NCBI RefSeq assembly: GCF_002608075.1
Contig: NZ_LAHA01000010.1
Location: 1-64,000, forward strand
Reading direction: 5' to 3'
DNA length: 64,000 nt
Source of the DNA: Nostoc linckia z4
GTDB taxonomy: Bacteria > Cyanobacteriota > Cyanobacteriia > Cyanobacteriales > Nostocaceae
The position numbers were made by a program, and so were the translations under genes. Under the pieces are notes generated by a model. That model did no database searches and had not been told where the DNA came from. It was given only the letters and a program-made list of their open reading frames with translations. Positions within the stretch are counted from its first letter, which is position 1. Each line of letters opens with the position of its first letter. Shown one piece after another: positions 24,585-33,812 of this stretch.

Positions 24585-27410
24585 TTAAATAACCACAAGA
24601 TTGGTGTTATTCAAGGCAGGATTGCCAGACAAGGTGGCAATTTGTAGCGGTGCAGAGCCTCCTAAGCTGCCATCGGCATCATAGAATAAAGCTCCATTTG
24701 TCGTATTGTAAATGAAGCGCTGGTTTGCGGTGTTTGCTGTGGTAATGCCCGCGCCGGAACGAAAACGGTCTGGGGTGAGGTTACCTGCGACCAATCCGCC
24801 ACCAAAACTGACGGCAGATATCTGAATTTTGTCGCCAGCAGCACCGCTGAAGCCAATAATTGTATCCAAGCGATCGCTTGGTGCTGTAAACCGATAAATA
24901 TCTGCCCCATCATTCCCAGTTAAGGTATCATTTCCGCTACCACCAACTAATAGGTCGTTGCCAGAACCACCCGTCAGTATATCGTTACCGCCACCACCAG
25001 TAATTGTGTCATTCCCCGCACCTCCATTGAGGTTATCGTTACCAGTACCGCCAGCGATGGAGTTGTTCCCGGCATCGCCAGTGAATACTCGTCCAAGATC
25101 GTTGAGCGTTAGACGGTAGTCTCCCGTAGCCCCCGAACCTGCGACATCCCCAACACCCGTGACAGCGCTGTAATTCGAGTTCGGGTTGAGGGACGCGCCG
25201 ACGTAGTATGTCCCCGCTTGACTAAATGTATAAGCCAAGTAGGAAAACTGGCTAGAAGTTTCACCCGGCGCAGCTCCATCGTTGTTGGCAGCCAGTTGTG
25301 TGCCGCTGGAGTTGAAGACCCTGAGGTAGGTGTTGAGGTTTGACCCATTGCGAGAATCGACATCAAACCCCACCCGTTGCCCAGCAGAAACTGTAAATTT
25401 AACTAGATCGACATCAGTTGGTACATTCAAGCTAAAGTCAGCGAACTCACCTAGAGTCTTGATATTCCCTGCACGATTTTCAACTTCAGCGATGGTGTCA
25501 TCAGGATCTTGACTCGGACTGACGAACTTTGAGGTCAGGGTGTAGTTTGTGGAACCGTTAACTCCTTGGACGCGGGCAAAATAGCGCCCAGCCCCAAGTA
25601 GACGTGAGAGAGTTTCTGTAGGGGAGTTCAAGGCGTTTGATGTGGCTAAGATATCGCCGGCATCGATGACACCGTTGTTGTTGACATCTTTAATCAGTGA
25701 AAGCGATAAATCTTCACCAGCAACGCCTGTGGTGTTGAGTGTAACTTCGTAAGTGCTTGCCAAATCGAAGCGATAAAAGTCGTTGACATCGCTGGAAGCA
25801 TCGAAGAATTGTTCGATGTAGTCCTGGAAAATTTGGTTGGGCGGTGTCGTCCCAGTAATGGCTGCTAATGGGCGAGCTGTACTTAAGGTATTTCCGGCAT
25901 AATCTGACACCAGTCCCAGGTTGTAGGCGGACTGTTCGCCATTACCAGTGGCGTGGATAAAGTAGGTTCCTGCTGCCAAGTTTGCACTCAAGGAGCCAAC
26001 AGTAAACGGCGTAATTGTTTCACCAGCGTCGAGCCGCTGATTATTATTTAAGTCTCGGACAATTGACAGAGTTGGATTCTGGGTAGTTCTAGAGTAGTAG
26101 GGGTTATTAAATGCTGAAGCTGAGAGTCGCCCCGCAGCGGTCATTGTGAACTTGAAGTAATCAGAGAAATCACTCGCACTGATACCAAACCCATCACCAA
26201 AATTAAAGGGCGTTTCCCCAATTAAATTACCAAGCGATCGCGCCTTTGATAGATTGTTGTACCCCTGTGGATCGCCAGGAACAGCATCAAAGTCTGAATC
26301 GATATCCAGTTGATAGTTGGTATAAGCTCCGTTTTGCACCACCTGAACGTAATAAGTACCTGCCCCTAAAGTGGTTGAGAGGCTATCGTCTCCTGGGTTG
26401 GACGATGAAAGGATAACTTCATCAGCTGAAATAAACCCGTCGTTGTTTGTGTCACGGGCGAGGCGTAAATTGGCATCGAAGGTTGGAGTCGGGAAGACAA
26501 AGGTATCAATATCCAACCGGATATCAATAGGTGAGGTTTTATCCAGTGTGAATTTGTAGAGGTCATTAGCATCTTCATAGGTTGGCAGCCCAAATGGGCC
26601 CCCTACCATATCGTACAAACGACGACTACTGCCACTGACGTTGCCTAAGTCTCGTGCAGTGCCAGTAACATCACCTGCGTAATCAGTGACAATACGCAGG
26701 CTGTAGGGGTCGGAGCCGGAAATTTGAGTGTACCTGACGTAGTAAGTGCCAGCAGGGGCGGAGTAGCGGTCAACATTCAGACCATCGCCCACCGTACCAG
26801 AGATGGTTCGCAATACGTTGCCATTGGAGTCGAGCAATTCCATCTTGGCCTGCAACCCACCAGTATAGGTGAAATCCTTCATCCGCAGACTGATGGTGCC
26901 AGGGGCTTCCATCTTAAACTTGACGACATCAACGTTATCGCGGTAGTCGAGATAGTCTTGCCAGTTAATCTTGTTGTAAGCCAAGTATTTATCGCTGCTT
27001 TGTCCCCAACTAGTACCGATATCCCTCGCTGTCGCTAAGGTCGAGCCAGAATAATCGTTGTATAAGTACAGCGAATAATTTGTGGGGTTTCCCGAATAAT
27101 GGCGTACCTTTACGTAGTAGTACTGGTTACCTTGTAGCGAAGTATTAATTGTCTCGCTCAAGTTGCCGCCCTTGGTACTACTGGCAATTAGATTCTGGTT
27201 TTGGTCGTAGATAAAGAGATCGGCGTCGGCTGACAACCCAAGCATAGAAGCGTAGAGGTTCGATGGGCCGTAAAGCGTGTAGAACTTGTAGTAATCGTCA
27301 GTGTCAGTTGAACTCACCGAATCGATAAGGATTACATTCTGCTCAAGGTAAAAGTTTGAATCTGGTTCGATTGGTGTCGCGGTCAAGAAAGTATTATTAG
27401 GTTCTGCCAT
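24585..27410 (-). CDS. Large secreted protein with PPC-like repeats and C-terminal RTX calcium-binding region
   Basis: 941 residues without an N-terminal signal peptide. Residues about 1-780 are a series of about six beta-sandwich units of the pre-peptidase C-terminal (PPC) type, each opening like SxTDTDDYYKF / DVVDFYRFD and ending in xxGTYYVxVxxxxGxxxYxLxL, with EF-like DxNxNGxIDAGD insertions that suggest calcium binding. Residues about 780-850 are tandem nonapeptides (GGTGNDNLNGGAGNDTITGG) forming an RTX parallel beta-roll, then a C-terminal secretion-signal-like region ending LVVI. Such architecture predicts type I secretion without leader cleavage and an extracellular or surface role. 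No protease catalytic motif was found. Confidence 0.85.
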   Translation of the reverse strand: MAEPNNTFLTATPIEPDSNFYLEQNVILIDSVSSTDTDDYYKFYTLYGPSNLYASMLGLSADADLFIYDQNQNLIASSTKGGNLSETINTSLQGNQYYYVKVRHYSGNPTNYSLYLYNDYSGSTLATARDIGTSWGQSSDKYLAYNKINWQDYLDYRDNVDVVKFKMEAPGTISLRMKDFTYTGGLQAKMELLDSNGNVLRTISGTVGDGLNVDRYSAPAGTYYVRYTQISGSDPYSLRIVTDYAGDVTGTARDLGNVSGSSRRLYDMVGGPFGLPTYEDANDLYKFTLDKTSPIDIRLDIDTFVFPTPTFDANLRLARDTNNDGFISADEVILSSSNPGDDSLSTTLGAGTYYVQVVQNGAYTNYQLDIDSDFDAVPGDPQGYNNLSKARSLGNLIGETPFNFGDGFGISASDFSDYFKFTMTAAGRLSASAFNNPYYSRTTQNPTLSIVRDLNNNQRLDAGETITPFTVGSLSANLAAGTYFIHATGNGEQSAYNLGLVSDYAGNTLSTARPLAAITGTTPPNQIFQDYIEQFFDASSDVNDFYRFDLASTYEVTLNTTGVAGEDLSLSLIKDVNNNGVIDAGDILATSNALNSPTETLSRLLGAGRYFARVQGVNGSTNYTLTSKFVSPSQDPDDTIAEVENRAGNIKTLGEFADFSLNVPTDVDLVKFTVSAGQRVGFDVDSRNGSNLNTYLRVFNSSGTQLAANNDGAAPGETSSQFSYLAYTFSQAGTYYVGASLNPNSNYSAVTGVGDVAGSGATGDYRLTLNDLGRVFTGDAGNNSIAGGTGNDNLNGGAGNDTITGGGGNDILTGGSGNDLLVGGSGNDTLTGNDGADIYRFTAPSDRLDTIIGFSGAAGDKIQISAVSFGGGLVAGNLTPDRFRSGAGITTANTANQRFIYNTTNGALFYDADGSLGGSAPLQIATLSGNPALNNTNLVVI

Positions 27411-28852
27411 AAAAATAATTTTTAGCTAAGTGTATGCACAAAAAACCAGAAATAGGTTGAAAGTTTCGCAAAAGATATAGGAATCCGACTTGATAACTGA
27501 ACGTACTTGTGTAGTCAGGGAACGGGGAACAGCGAGTAAAAGTGTACTGATTTTTTCTCCAAATCAAATATGAGTCCTATAGATAAGTTGTGAAAGTTTT
27601 ACACAGTTGTGTAAAAGCTTGAAAGCACGCTCATTATCATACTTTTTCCATCTAGCAAAGATTAAATTTTAATAACTTTTACAAAGGATAGAAAAGACCA
27701 TCGTCTTATCAAGTAAATACCTGAAATTCTTGGCAGATCATCACTTGAAAATTAGCGATGATTCTCTAGCTAACTCCGGAATTTACCGTATAAGTCCAAA
27801 ACTGGAATCTTAGCCATTTGCAATTATCTTTTCAAATCAAGTTAACTGCTAGCCAAATCAGATCTTTTTTGGTGGTTATTAGAATCTTCATTGAAAGTTT
27901 GCAGTATTCCAGAAATAGGATCGATTAAAAATGACCTTTATTGTTACTATTTAGGCACAAATTAGGCACAAACATTTAAAAAAATACTTAGCATTTTGCT
28001 ATACTTCGTTACTATGTTCAAACCCCGAATTGCTCAGCATCTTCCCAAATGAAGGGTTAAGCATAGTTGACAAATCCTCCATTTATAATTATTGATAAAG
28101 CTACCTTTTTATTGAGAATTAACCACGAACTAATCAGGATAAAAAAGGTGAGTCAATAATCTCACAAAAGTTGAGAAATATCTGGCTAATCAATATAGGA
28201 CTTACGCAACACCGATATTGTCATTGGGATGGGAACGTAGTGTAGGAAAGCAATCCCATTGTTTTTGGCGATTACCTTTCTATGAGACGCTTCACTCGTA
28301 ATCACGTAAAATCGTAGTTATTGCGTAAGTCCTGCAATAGTCTAGTTAGAAAGGGGGTTAGGTTTAGTGTTAGTTTTCACATAACCTGAAAAATCAGCCT
28401 GAGACTAAAATGCAGTGGCAAATTCCAAGAATCAGCTACTACCACTACGCAAAAGTTGATTTTGGGCTACTGCGCCATTTTGCAGACGCAAAGCGACTTA
28501 CCGTAAGTTTTTTATTTACAAGTTAAAAAAATCACGTTTTTAGCTATTAGTAATGTACTAAATTACAACACCATATAGTTAAATAACTCAAAAAAATCAT
28601 TAATTTTTTATCAAGATTTTTATTCTTTAAATAAAGATTTATTGAAAAAACGTTGTTTTAGTACTGATTGAAAATTTATATGCATGAATTCATGAACATG
28701 AAAACGTTAGTTGACATAAGATCGTTCCAAGTGGTTTAATTTTTGAACAATAATTAAGTATTTTTTCTATTTCGTAGGTGTAAAAAATCATTTCTAAAAA
28801 TGTTTCTCACCATCTTAGATATAAATTCTTTCAATATTAGAGGAGTTGGATA
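27411..28852. other. 1.4-kb gene-free region upstream of the polysaccharide kinase gene
   Basis: No credible gene on either strand. It contains the miniature element at 28196-28334 and otherwise AT-rich DNA. The last 300 bp (28500-28850) is presumably promoter and leader for the GTG-started gene at 28853. Confidence 0.55.
28196..28334. mobile_element. Miniature inverted-repeat element (MITE)
   Basis: AGGACTTACGCAA (28197-28209) and its exact reverse complement TTGCGTAAGTCCT (28321-28333) bound about 139 bp with no ORF. CAATA occurs directly on both sides (28191-28195 and 28335-28339), consistent with a 5-bp target duplication. Similar GGACTTACG ends are common in cyanobacterial insertion sequences; a lone half-end is also near 11188. 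Confidence 0.7.
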
Positions 28853-31021
28853 GTGGTTAAAACAAGTCTGAATCAAGACCAACAAGTTATCACCTCAGTA
28901 CAAAGCCGGTTTAATATCAGACAACTACCTACTATTTTGCTTCGTCAACGCTTTGTGATTTTGGGAGTTTCCTGTATCGTCATGTCAGTTGCCAGCTACT
29001 TTGCTGTCAATGCTAAATCTAATTATCAAAGCTCGATGCAGATATTGGTGAGTTCTAATTTATCTCAAGGGGCACAGTCAAACAATATCACACAAGGCGC
29101 AGATACTAAAACTATTGATTACAGCACTCAGATGAAACTCATGCTGAGTTCCAAGCTACTTCAAAAAGCTGTAGATTTACTTCGTGCTAATTATCCAGAT
29201 ATCACTTTAGAATATCTCAAAGGTCAAAAGGAATATACCAAACCAGCACCTTTAAAAATCACTCCAGAAAACACAAATACAGAAGCTGAACCAGTTCTTA
29301 ATCAAGTATTTGAAGTTTCTTTTGAAGATAACGATCCCGTCAAAGCCCAAAGAGTACTTGAAGCTTTACAAAAAGTCTATCAAAATTACAACACAGAACA
29401 ACAAAAAGAGCGTTTAAATCGGGGACTGGCTTTTGTGAATACGCGCCTCCCTGAAATCAAAAAAGAAGTGAGTCAAGCTGATAAAAATTTAGAACAGTTT
29501 CGCAAAAAACATAATTTAGTCGATCCGGAAGCACAAAGTAAAATTGTGCTAGAGTCTTTGGCTGAAATTCAACAACAGCTACAAACCACTCGCGCCCAGC
29601 TGCAAGATGTCAACGCCCGCTACGATAGCTTACAACAAGAAATAGCAGCTTCTTCGCAACAGAATGCTCAGCTTTCTTCTCGTTTAAATCAATCAAGCCG
29701 TTATCAAATACTATTAAATGAAATTCAAAAAACTGAATTAGCTCTGGCTAAGGAACGGTTGCGTTATACAGATGATTATCCATCAGTAGAAAAACTCAAA
29801 CAGCAACGCCAAAACCAACTAACATTGTTACGGCAGGAAGTGAAGAATATTACTAACGGTGGCAAGGACGATAAACTTTTACAAGCCGGAGTCGTAGGAG
29901 TCGAACCCAAGCTATTGGACGAATTAATTCTGTTACAAACAAATGTTTTAGGGTTAACTGCTAATGAGAAAAGTTTAGTACAATCAGAACAGCGAGTTCG
30001 TTCGGAATTAAACAAATATCCCAACTTAACGGCTGAATATAATCGTCTGCGGCAAAAGGTAGAAACTAGTCATAAAACCCTCGAACAATTACTCCAGGCA
30101 CAACAATCCTTAGGAATGAAAATTTCTCAGGAAGGGTATAACTGGCAAGTTTTGGAAGAACCTGCTTTGGGTACTTATGTGGAGAATAATAAATTATTAT
30201 ATTTGCTTGGAGGAGGAGTAATTGGCCCAGTTCTGGGTATTTTATTAGCCTTAATGTTGTCGAAGTTTAATGACACAATATATAGTACAGCAGACTTGAA
30301 TAAACTGACAAATCTGCGCGTACTGGGAACAGTGCCAAAATTGCGATCGCTTCATAATAAAAAGCGCCTGTTAAATTTGTCTGGGAATCAGCGACGCAGT
30401 TTACCTCCTGCGATGGTAGAAGTCAGCACCAAGTTGCCTGTCCATGAAACTTTGGACATGATCTATCAAAATATTAAAATATTTAAATATCCCTTGACTT
30501 TCAAGTCATTAATGTTGACTTCGGCTATACCAGGAGAAGGAAAGACAACTTTAGTATTAGGACTGGTGGCTAGTGCCATCCGAATGCATCGACGGGTGTT
30601 AGTAATTGATGCTAACTTACAAAATCCTAACCTGCACAAAGTATTAGAACTCTCCAATGATTGGGGACTATCTCTGTTATTAGTTGATGAGACAACTAGT
30701 AATTTTCAAGATTATATTCAGCCCATTCACCCATTGATTGACGTTTTGACTGCTGGCCCCGTTCCAGAAGATGTAGTCAAGCTGCTGAGTTCTCAAAGTA
30801 TGAAAGAACTAATCGAGTTCTTTGAAGAAAATTATGATTTAGTACTGATAGATGCTCCATCAATTTTAGCCACCGTTGATGCCAGGATCATCGCATCTTT
30901 TTGCAACGCCATCGTCATGGTAGAACGCATGGGTAAAGTCAAGCGAACTCAATTAATTCAAGCTATTGAAATTTTGAGCAAGTTGAATTTAATTGGTATT
31001 ATCGCCAACGAAGTTAACTAG
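28853..31021 (+). CDS. Wzc/ExoP-like polysaccharide co-polymerase with BY-kinase domain
   Basis: 722 residues. The N-terminal Wzz domain with a membrane helix at about 35-55 is followed by a long periplasmic coiled-coil (about 180-400), a second membrane helix near 450-470 (LLYLLGGGVIGPVLGILLALM), then a CpsD/CapB-type tyrosine kinase domain: Walker A AIPGEGKTTL near 558-567, Walker A' VLVIDANLQNP near 583 and Walker B LVLIDAPS near 664. It would control chain length and export of exopolysaccharide. It ends at IIANEVN with no tyrosine-rich C-terminal cluster, which classical BY-kinases autophosphorylate. GTG start with AGGAG 7 nt upstream. No Wza/Wzx/Wzy genes are adjacent. Confidence 0.88.
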   Translation: MVKTSLNQDQQVITSVQSRFNIRQLPTILLRQRFVILGVSCIVMSVASYFAVNAKSNYQSSMQILVSSNLSQGAQSNNITQGADTKTIDYSTQMKLMLSSKLLQKAVDLLRANYPDITLEYLKGQKEYTKPAPLKITPENTNTEAEPVLNQVFEVSFEDNDPVKAQRVLEALQKVYQNYNTEQQKERLNRGLAFVNTRLPEIKKEVSQADKNLEQFRKKHNLVDPEAQSKIVLESLAEIQQQLQTTRAQLQDVNARYDSLQQEIAASSQQNAQLSSRLNQSSRYQILLNEIQKTELALAKERLRYTDDYPSVEKLKQQRQNQLTLLRQEVKNITNGGKDDKLLQAGVVGVEPKLLDELILLQTNVLGLTANEKSLVQSEQRVRSELNKYPNLTAEYNRLRQKVETSHKTLEQLLQAQQSLGMKISQEGYNWQVLEEPALGTYVENNKLLYLLGGGVIGPVLGILLALMLSKFNDTIYSTADLNKLTNLRVLGTVPKLRSLHNKKRLLNLSGNQRRSLPPAMVEVSTKLPVHETLDMIYQNIKIFKYPLTFKSLMLTSAIPGEGKTTLVLGLVASAIRMHRRVLVIDANLQNPNLHKVLELSNDWGLSLLLVDETTSNFQDYIQPIHPLIDVLTAGPVPEDVVKLLSSQSMKELIEFFEENYDLVLIDAPSILATVDARIIASFCNAIVMVERMGKVKRTQLIQAIEILSKLNLIGIIANEVN

Positions 31022-31110
31022 TAGTTCGCCAAGTCAACTGAGCGGGGTAAAGGGGAAAGGGGAAAGGGGAAAGGTTTTAAATCCCTTACCCTTTTCCCCT
31101 TAACCGACAA
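31022..31110. repeat. GTAGTTCGCCAAGT / GGGGAAA dispersed repeat
   Basis: TAGTTCGCCAAGTCAACT, then GGGGTAAA/GGGGAAA heptamers and a C-rich return arm ACCCTTTTCCCCTTAACC. The same composite repeat occurs at about 47.56-47.66 kb (inverted, inside a gene) and about 52.69-52.80 kb. It begins at the stop codon (TAG) of the kinase gene. Confidence 0.75.
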
Positions 31111-31165
31111 GTATTGGGTCAACACTGATCCCTTTAACTGGAATAATTGATTTTTTTCAGTTCTT

Positions 31166-32674
31166 TTAATAGAGTGTTACTCCCCGGTTATAGGCAATAC
31201 GGTTCGGATAAGCAGTATGAACTTCCCTTGTGGTCTGGGAAAAGGTTAAGGGGTAAAGGGATTTGGATGTATTTGAAACCTTTCCCCTTTGCCCTTTCCC
31301 CTTTAACCAAACCGTATTGCGGTTATAGGCATCTTTAAAACTCCCATAATCGTACTCGACTTGAGTTGCATAGTCTAGAGCAAAGTTAACAATCTCATCT
31401 TTAAATCCGCTTTGATTACCGCTAGTGATATCAGCTACTTCCTTGTCAACGCTGACAGGAACAATGGCAGCATCGTAGTCCTTGTCTGAGATGGCATGAT
31501 TTTTAGCAACCACCTTCCCTGCATAAGCCATTGCATCCATGAACTTTGACTTAGTAGTTAGCAAAGTATAGTCAAAATCTACTTCATAGGGCGATTTTTC
31601 ATGCACCATAAAGGGAATGTCACTCACAGTAGCATAGCCAACTAAAGGATCGGTATCAGCAAGCATGGCTTTGGTGGCGATTGTCACCCTTGTTCCTTGA
31701 TGATGATGGTAAACTGAACTCGGTAACAAACCTGGAGATGCGATGGCCACAGCGCTAGTGCTTTGTTGTTTCATCTCCAAAATTCGGTCATCGTTTGTTG
31801 CTGGACTTGGCCCTTCAATCAGCAAATAATACCGATACTTACCCAGACTACCAATACCGGAACCTAATTTGAGGCGAATATCTTTGAGGGCGTAGTAATT
31901 ATTGCTGTAGCGCTTGCTGCTGGGAATTGAAGCGATGTAGCTGCTGATGGCAGTGGTAATATTTGAATAGGTGCTGTTAGATACAGGTTGGAGTTCCGAA
32001 GTTGTTTGAAAAAGGCGATCGCCACTGCTATTTAACAACGTGTACTTATTTAGTAAACTAGAACGGCTCTTACCTGCGGCCTTTTGAATCAAATCCTTAA
32101 CCACACCGTTGGTATTGCTTTCTTCTAAACGGTATGATAGTTCATCGTTAGTGCCTTTAAAGTCCTTCATCTTGTTGAGATAAGCATCCAGGAAATTTTT
32201 GACAATATCTTGACCATCACTAGAACTAAAACCGTTTTCTTTAGCTGCTAAGAGAATAGAGACTGCCATACGTCGCAAATCCCAAACGTAGGGGCCGAGA
32301 TAGCCTTCATCAAAATCAGTGGTATCAAAGACGTTATTATCGTTGCTATCTCTCATTCCTCCAAGATTCTGCATGTGCATGTCTCCCTCCAACCAAATGG
32401 CTGAAGTTGGAGAATTAACAAATCCTGAAGCTGCTAAAGTTGGCATATCACGATAAAAAATATGAGCCGTCCCTCGATAGAAGGCAAAGGGGCTAGCTGC
32501 CATCTTTTGCATTTTCGTTGCCAATTCTTGGGGCAATTGAGAAGCAAACTGATGGTTGTATTGGTAAATTTCATTTTCCACCCACATTGAACGGGGAGTT
32601 GCAGCTTCAGATGTGGATGCAAACCCCAAAGTTAAAATTAGGACAGTGATGATTGCAGATATCTGTTTAAGCAT
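31166..32674 (-). CDS. DUF2252 family secreted protein with repeat-extended C-terminus
   Basis: 502 residues with a clear signal peptide (MLKQISAIITVLILTLGFASTSEA|ATPRS). The mature part matches DUF2252: FYRGTAHIFYRDM, IWLEGDMHMQNLGG (kinase-like His/Asp motif), DFDEGYLGPYVWDLRRMAVSI, YRYYLLIEGPS and the late AYAGKVVAKNHAISD. The family has a protein-kinase-like fold and no established substrate. The last about 50 residues are abnormal: FKDAYNR is followed by 45 codons made by a miniature element before the sequence resumes as AYNRGVTLY. Removing the element would restore a normal short tail. The gene stands alone between repeats. Confidence 0.8.
   Translation of the reverse strand: MLKQISAIITVLILTLGFASTSEAATPRSMWVENEIYQYNHQFASQLPQELATKMQKMAASPFAFYRGTAHIFYRDMPTLAASGFVNSPTSAIWLEGDMHMQNLGGMRDSNDNNVFDTTDFDEGYLGPYVWDLRRMAVSILLAAKENGFSSSDGQDIVKNFLDAYLNKMKDFKGTNDELSYRLEESNTNGVVKDLIQKAAGKSRSSLLNKYTLLNSSGDRLFQTTSELQPVSNSTYSNITTAISSYIASIPSSKRYSNNYYALKDIRLKLGSGIGSLGKYRYYLLIEGPSPATNDDRILEMKQQSTSAVAIASPGLLPSSVYHHHQGTRVTIATKAMLADTDPLVGYATVSDIPFMVHEKSPYEVDFDYTLLTTKSKFMDAMAYAGKVVAKNHAISDKDYDAAIVPVSVDKEVADITSGNQSGFKDEIVNFALDYATQVEYDYGSFKDAYNRNTVWLKGKGQRGKVSNTSKSLYPLTFSQTTREVHTAYPNRIAYNRGVTLY
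31195..31319. mobile_element. CAATAC-family miniature element inserted in the DUF2252 coding sequence
   Basis: The 125-bp element starts CAATACGGTT and ends AACCGTATTG (imperfect inverted ends), with a GGGTAAA/CCCTTTC repeat core. It is flanked by identical 10-bp direct repeats CGGTTATAGG (31185-31194 and 31320-31329). Element plus duplication is 135 bp, 45 codons, so the host frame stays open. A second member with the same ends lies at 35337-35428. Confidence 0.85.
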
Positions 32675-32958
32675 GAAAGTTTCTTAGGCAATAAAAAAAT
32701 GGAGAATCCAGATGTAGAGACCTTGCAATGCAACGTCTCTAAAAGGAATTTTCATATCGCGATCAAATCAGCAACCCTAAAAATGTTGTTGCTATATTTT
32801 GCAGAGTATGAATGGTTTTGTTAAAAAACCTCAAAAAATAAACAACAGCTTAAGGTCGTTGACTGTGAACCGTCAACACTCAACAGTAAACAGTGTTTAA
32901 CTAGCATTGGCGGAATATAATAATACTGATTTGGAAGTAAATTTCCACAAAAATTTCT
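32675..32958. other. Divergent intergenic region
   Basis: 284 bp between the divergent DUF2252 and HxlR genes. It holds a TTGACTGTGAACCGTCAA-like dyad at about 32859-32876, one of the window's dispersed repeats (compare 50.03 kb), and presumably both promoters. Confidence 0.45.
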
Positions 32959-33300
32959 ATGAAAGCTGAAGCAGAAAACTATACCAGGCTGACTTGTGAA
33001 GTAGAAACTACACTCAAGGTGATTGGCGGACGCTGGAAGGTTTTGATTATCAGAGAGTTAATGACTGGCGTCAAACGATTCGGCGAGTTGCAACGGACTT
33101 TACCTGGAATCACCCAAAAGATGCTGACTCAGCAACTTAGAGAAATGGAAGAAGACGGTATTATTCATCGAGAAGTTTATCCCCAAATTCCGCCAAAGGT
33201 AGAATATTCACTCACGCCTCTAGGAGAAACTTTGCAACCAATTCTCTACGCTATGCATGAATGGGCTGTTCAACATTTTGGTCGCCACGATCGCCATTAA
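32959..33300 (+). CDS. HxlR-family winged-helix transcriptional regulator
   Basis: 113 residues with the complete HxlR pattern: [80 protein letters not shown]. These dimeric repressors or activators often sense aldehydes or redox state, usually through an N-terminal Cys; here Cys at about residue 13 (LTCEVE) is in that place. It is divergent from the DUF2252 gene, which may be its target. Length is normal. Confidence 0.9.
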   Translation: MKAEAENYTRLTCEVETTLKVIGGRWKVLIIRELMTGVKRFGELQRTLPGITQKMLTQQLREMEEDGIIHREVYPQIPPKVEYSLTPLGETLQPILYAMHEWAVQHFGRHDRH

Positions 33301-33317
33301 TATTAAGTTGTGAAACG

Positions 33318-33713
33318 TTATTCGTTATTTCGTAAATATTCAATGGCGGCCTCTAATTTAGACGGATAACTTTCAGCAAATCTTTCAAACCAAAGTCCTT
33401 CAGGCGATAATGGATCTATTTTCGCTATCCATTCTTTGGCTTGAACTTTCAAAGTTTCTAGTTGTTTAGCTTTGAGTTGTTCTTGGCGAATTCGTTCCTG
33501 TTCTAATTCTTGCTGTCTTTTTAATTCCTCAGCAGCATCGATTTCTGCAAAATCAGATTTAACTTCTGCCAAAAGATTATCCATCAAAGATCCAGTTTTT
33601 GTTGATGGTGGAACAAAAGGTTTGGCTGTATTTAATTTTGGTGGCTGCTGTTTGGGTTTTTCTTCTTTGTATTCAGTTTTGAGTTCAGCTAACAGCTTAT
33701 CAATAGAATCCAT
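33318..33713 (-). CDS. Hypothetical coiled-coil protein linked to VWA genes
   Basis: 131 residues from the ATG at 33713 (AGGA 9 nt upstream; an ATG six bases earlier is too close to the SD). Two similar short motifs, MDSIDKLLAELKTEYKEE and SLMDNLLAEVKSDFAEI, suggest an internal duplication. A charged coiled-coil (about 65-100, EELKRQQELEQERIRQEQLKAKQ) and a C-terminal helical block follow (WFERFAESYPSKLEAAIEYLRN). It is soluble with no signal peptide. It is the last gene of a three-gene minus-strand group with two VWA proteins, so it may bind them. I do not recognise a named family. Confidence 0.65.
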   Translation of the reverse strand: MDSIDKLLAELKTEYKEEKPKQQPPKLNTAKPFVPPSTKTGSLMDNLLAEVKSDFAEIDAAEELKRQQELEQERIRQEQLKAKQLETLKVQAKEWIAKIDPLSPEGLWFERFAESYPSKLEAAIEYLRNNE

Positions 33714-33812
33714 TTTCATAAGTCCTAAATAAAGCAAAAATCAAGATTCTATTTGGCATTTTTTCCAAAAGTCCAAAAAATATGCTTTTTTGTCTTTTAC
33801 TTTTGCCTAATA

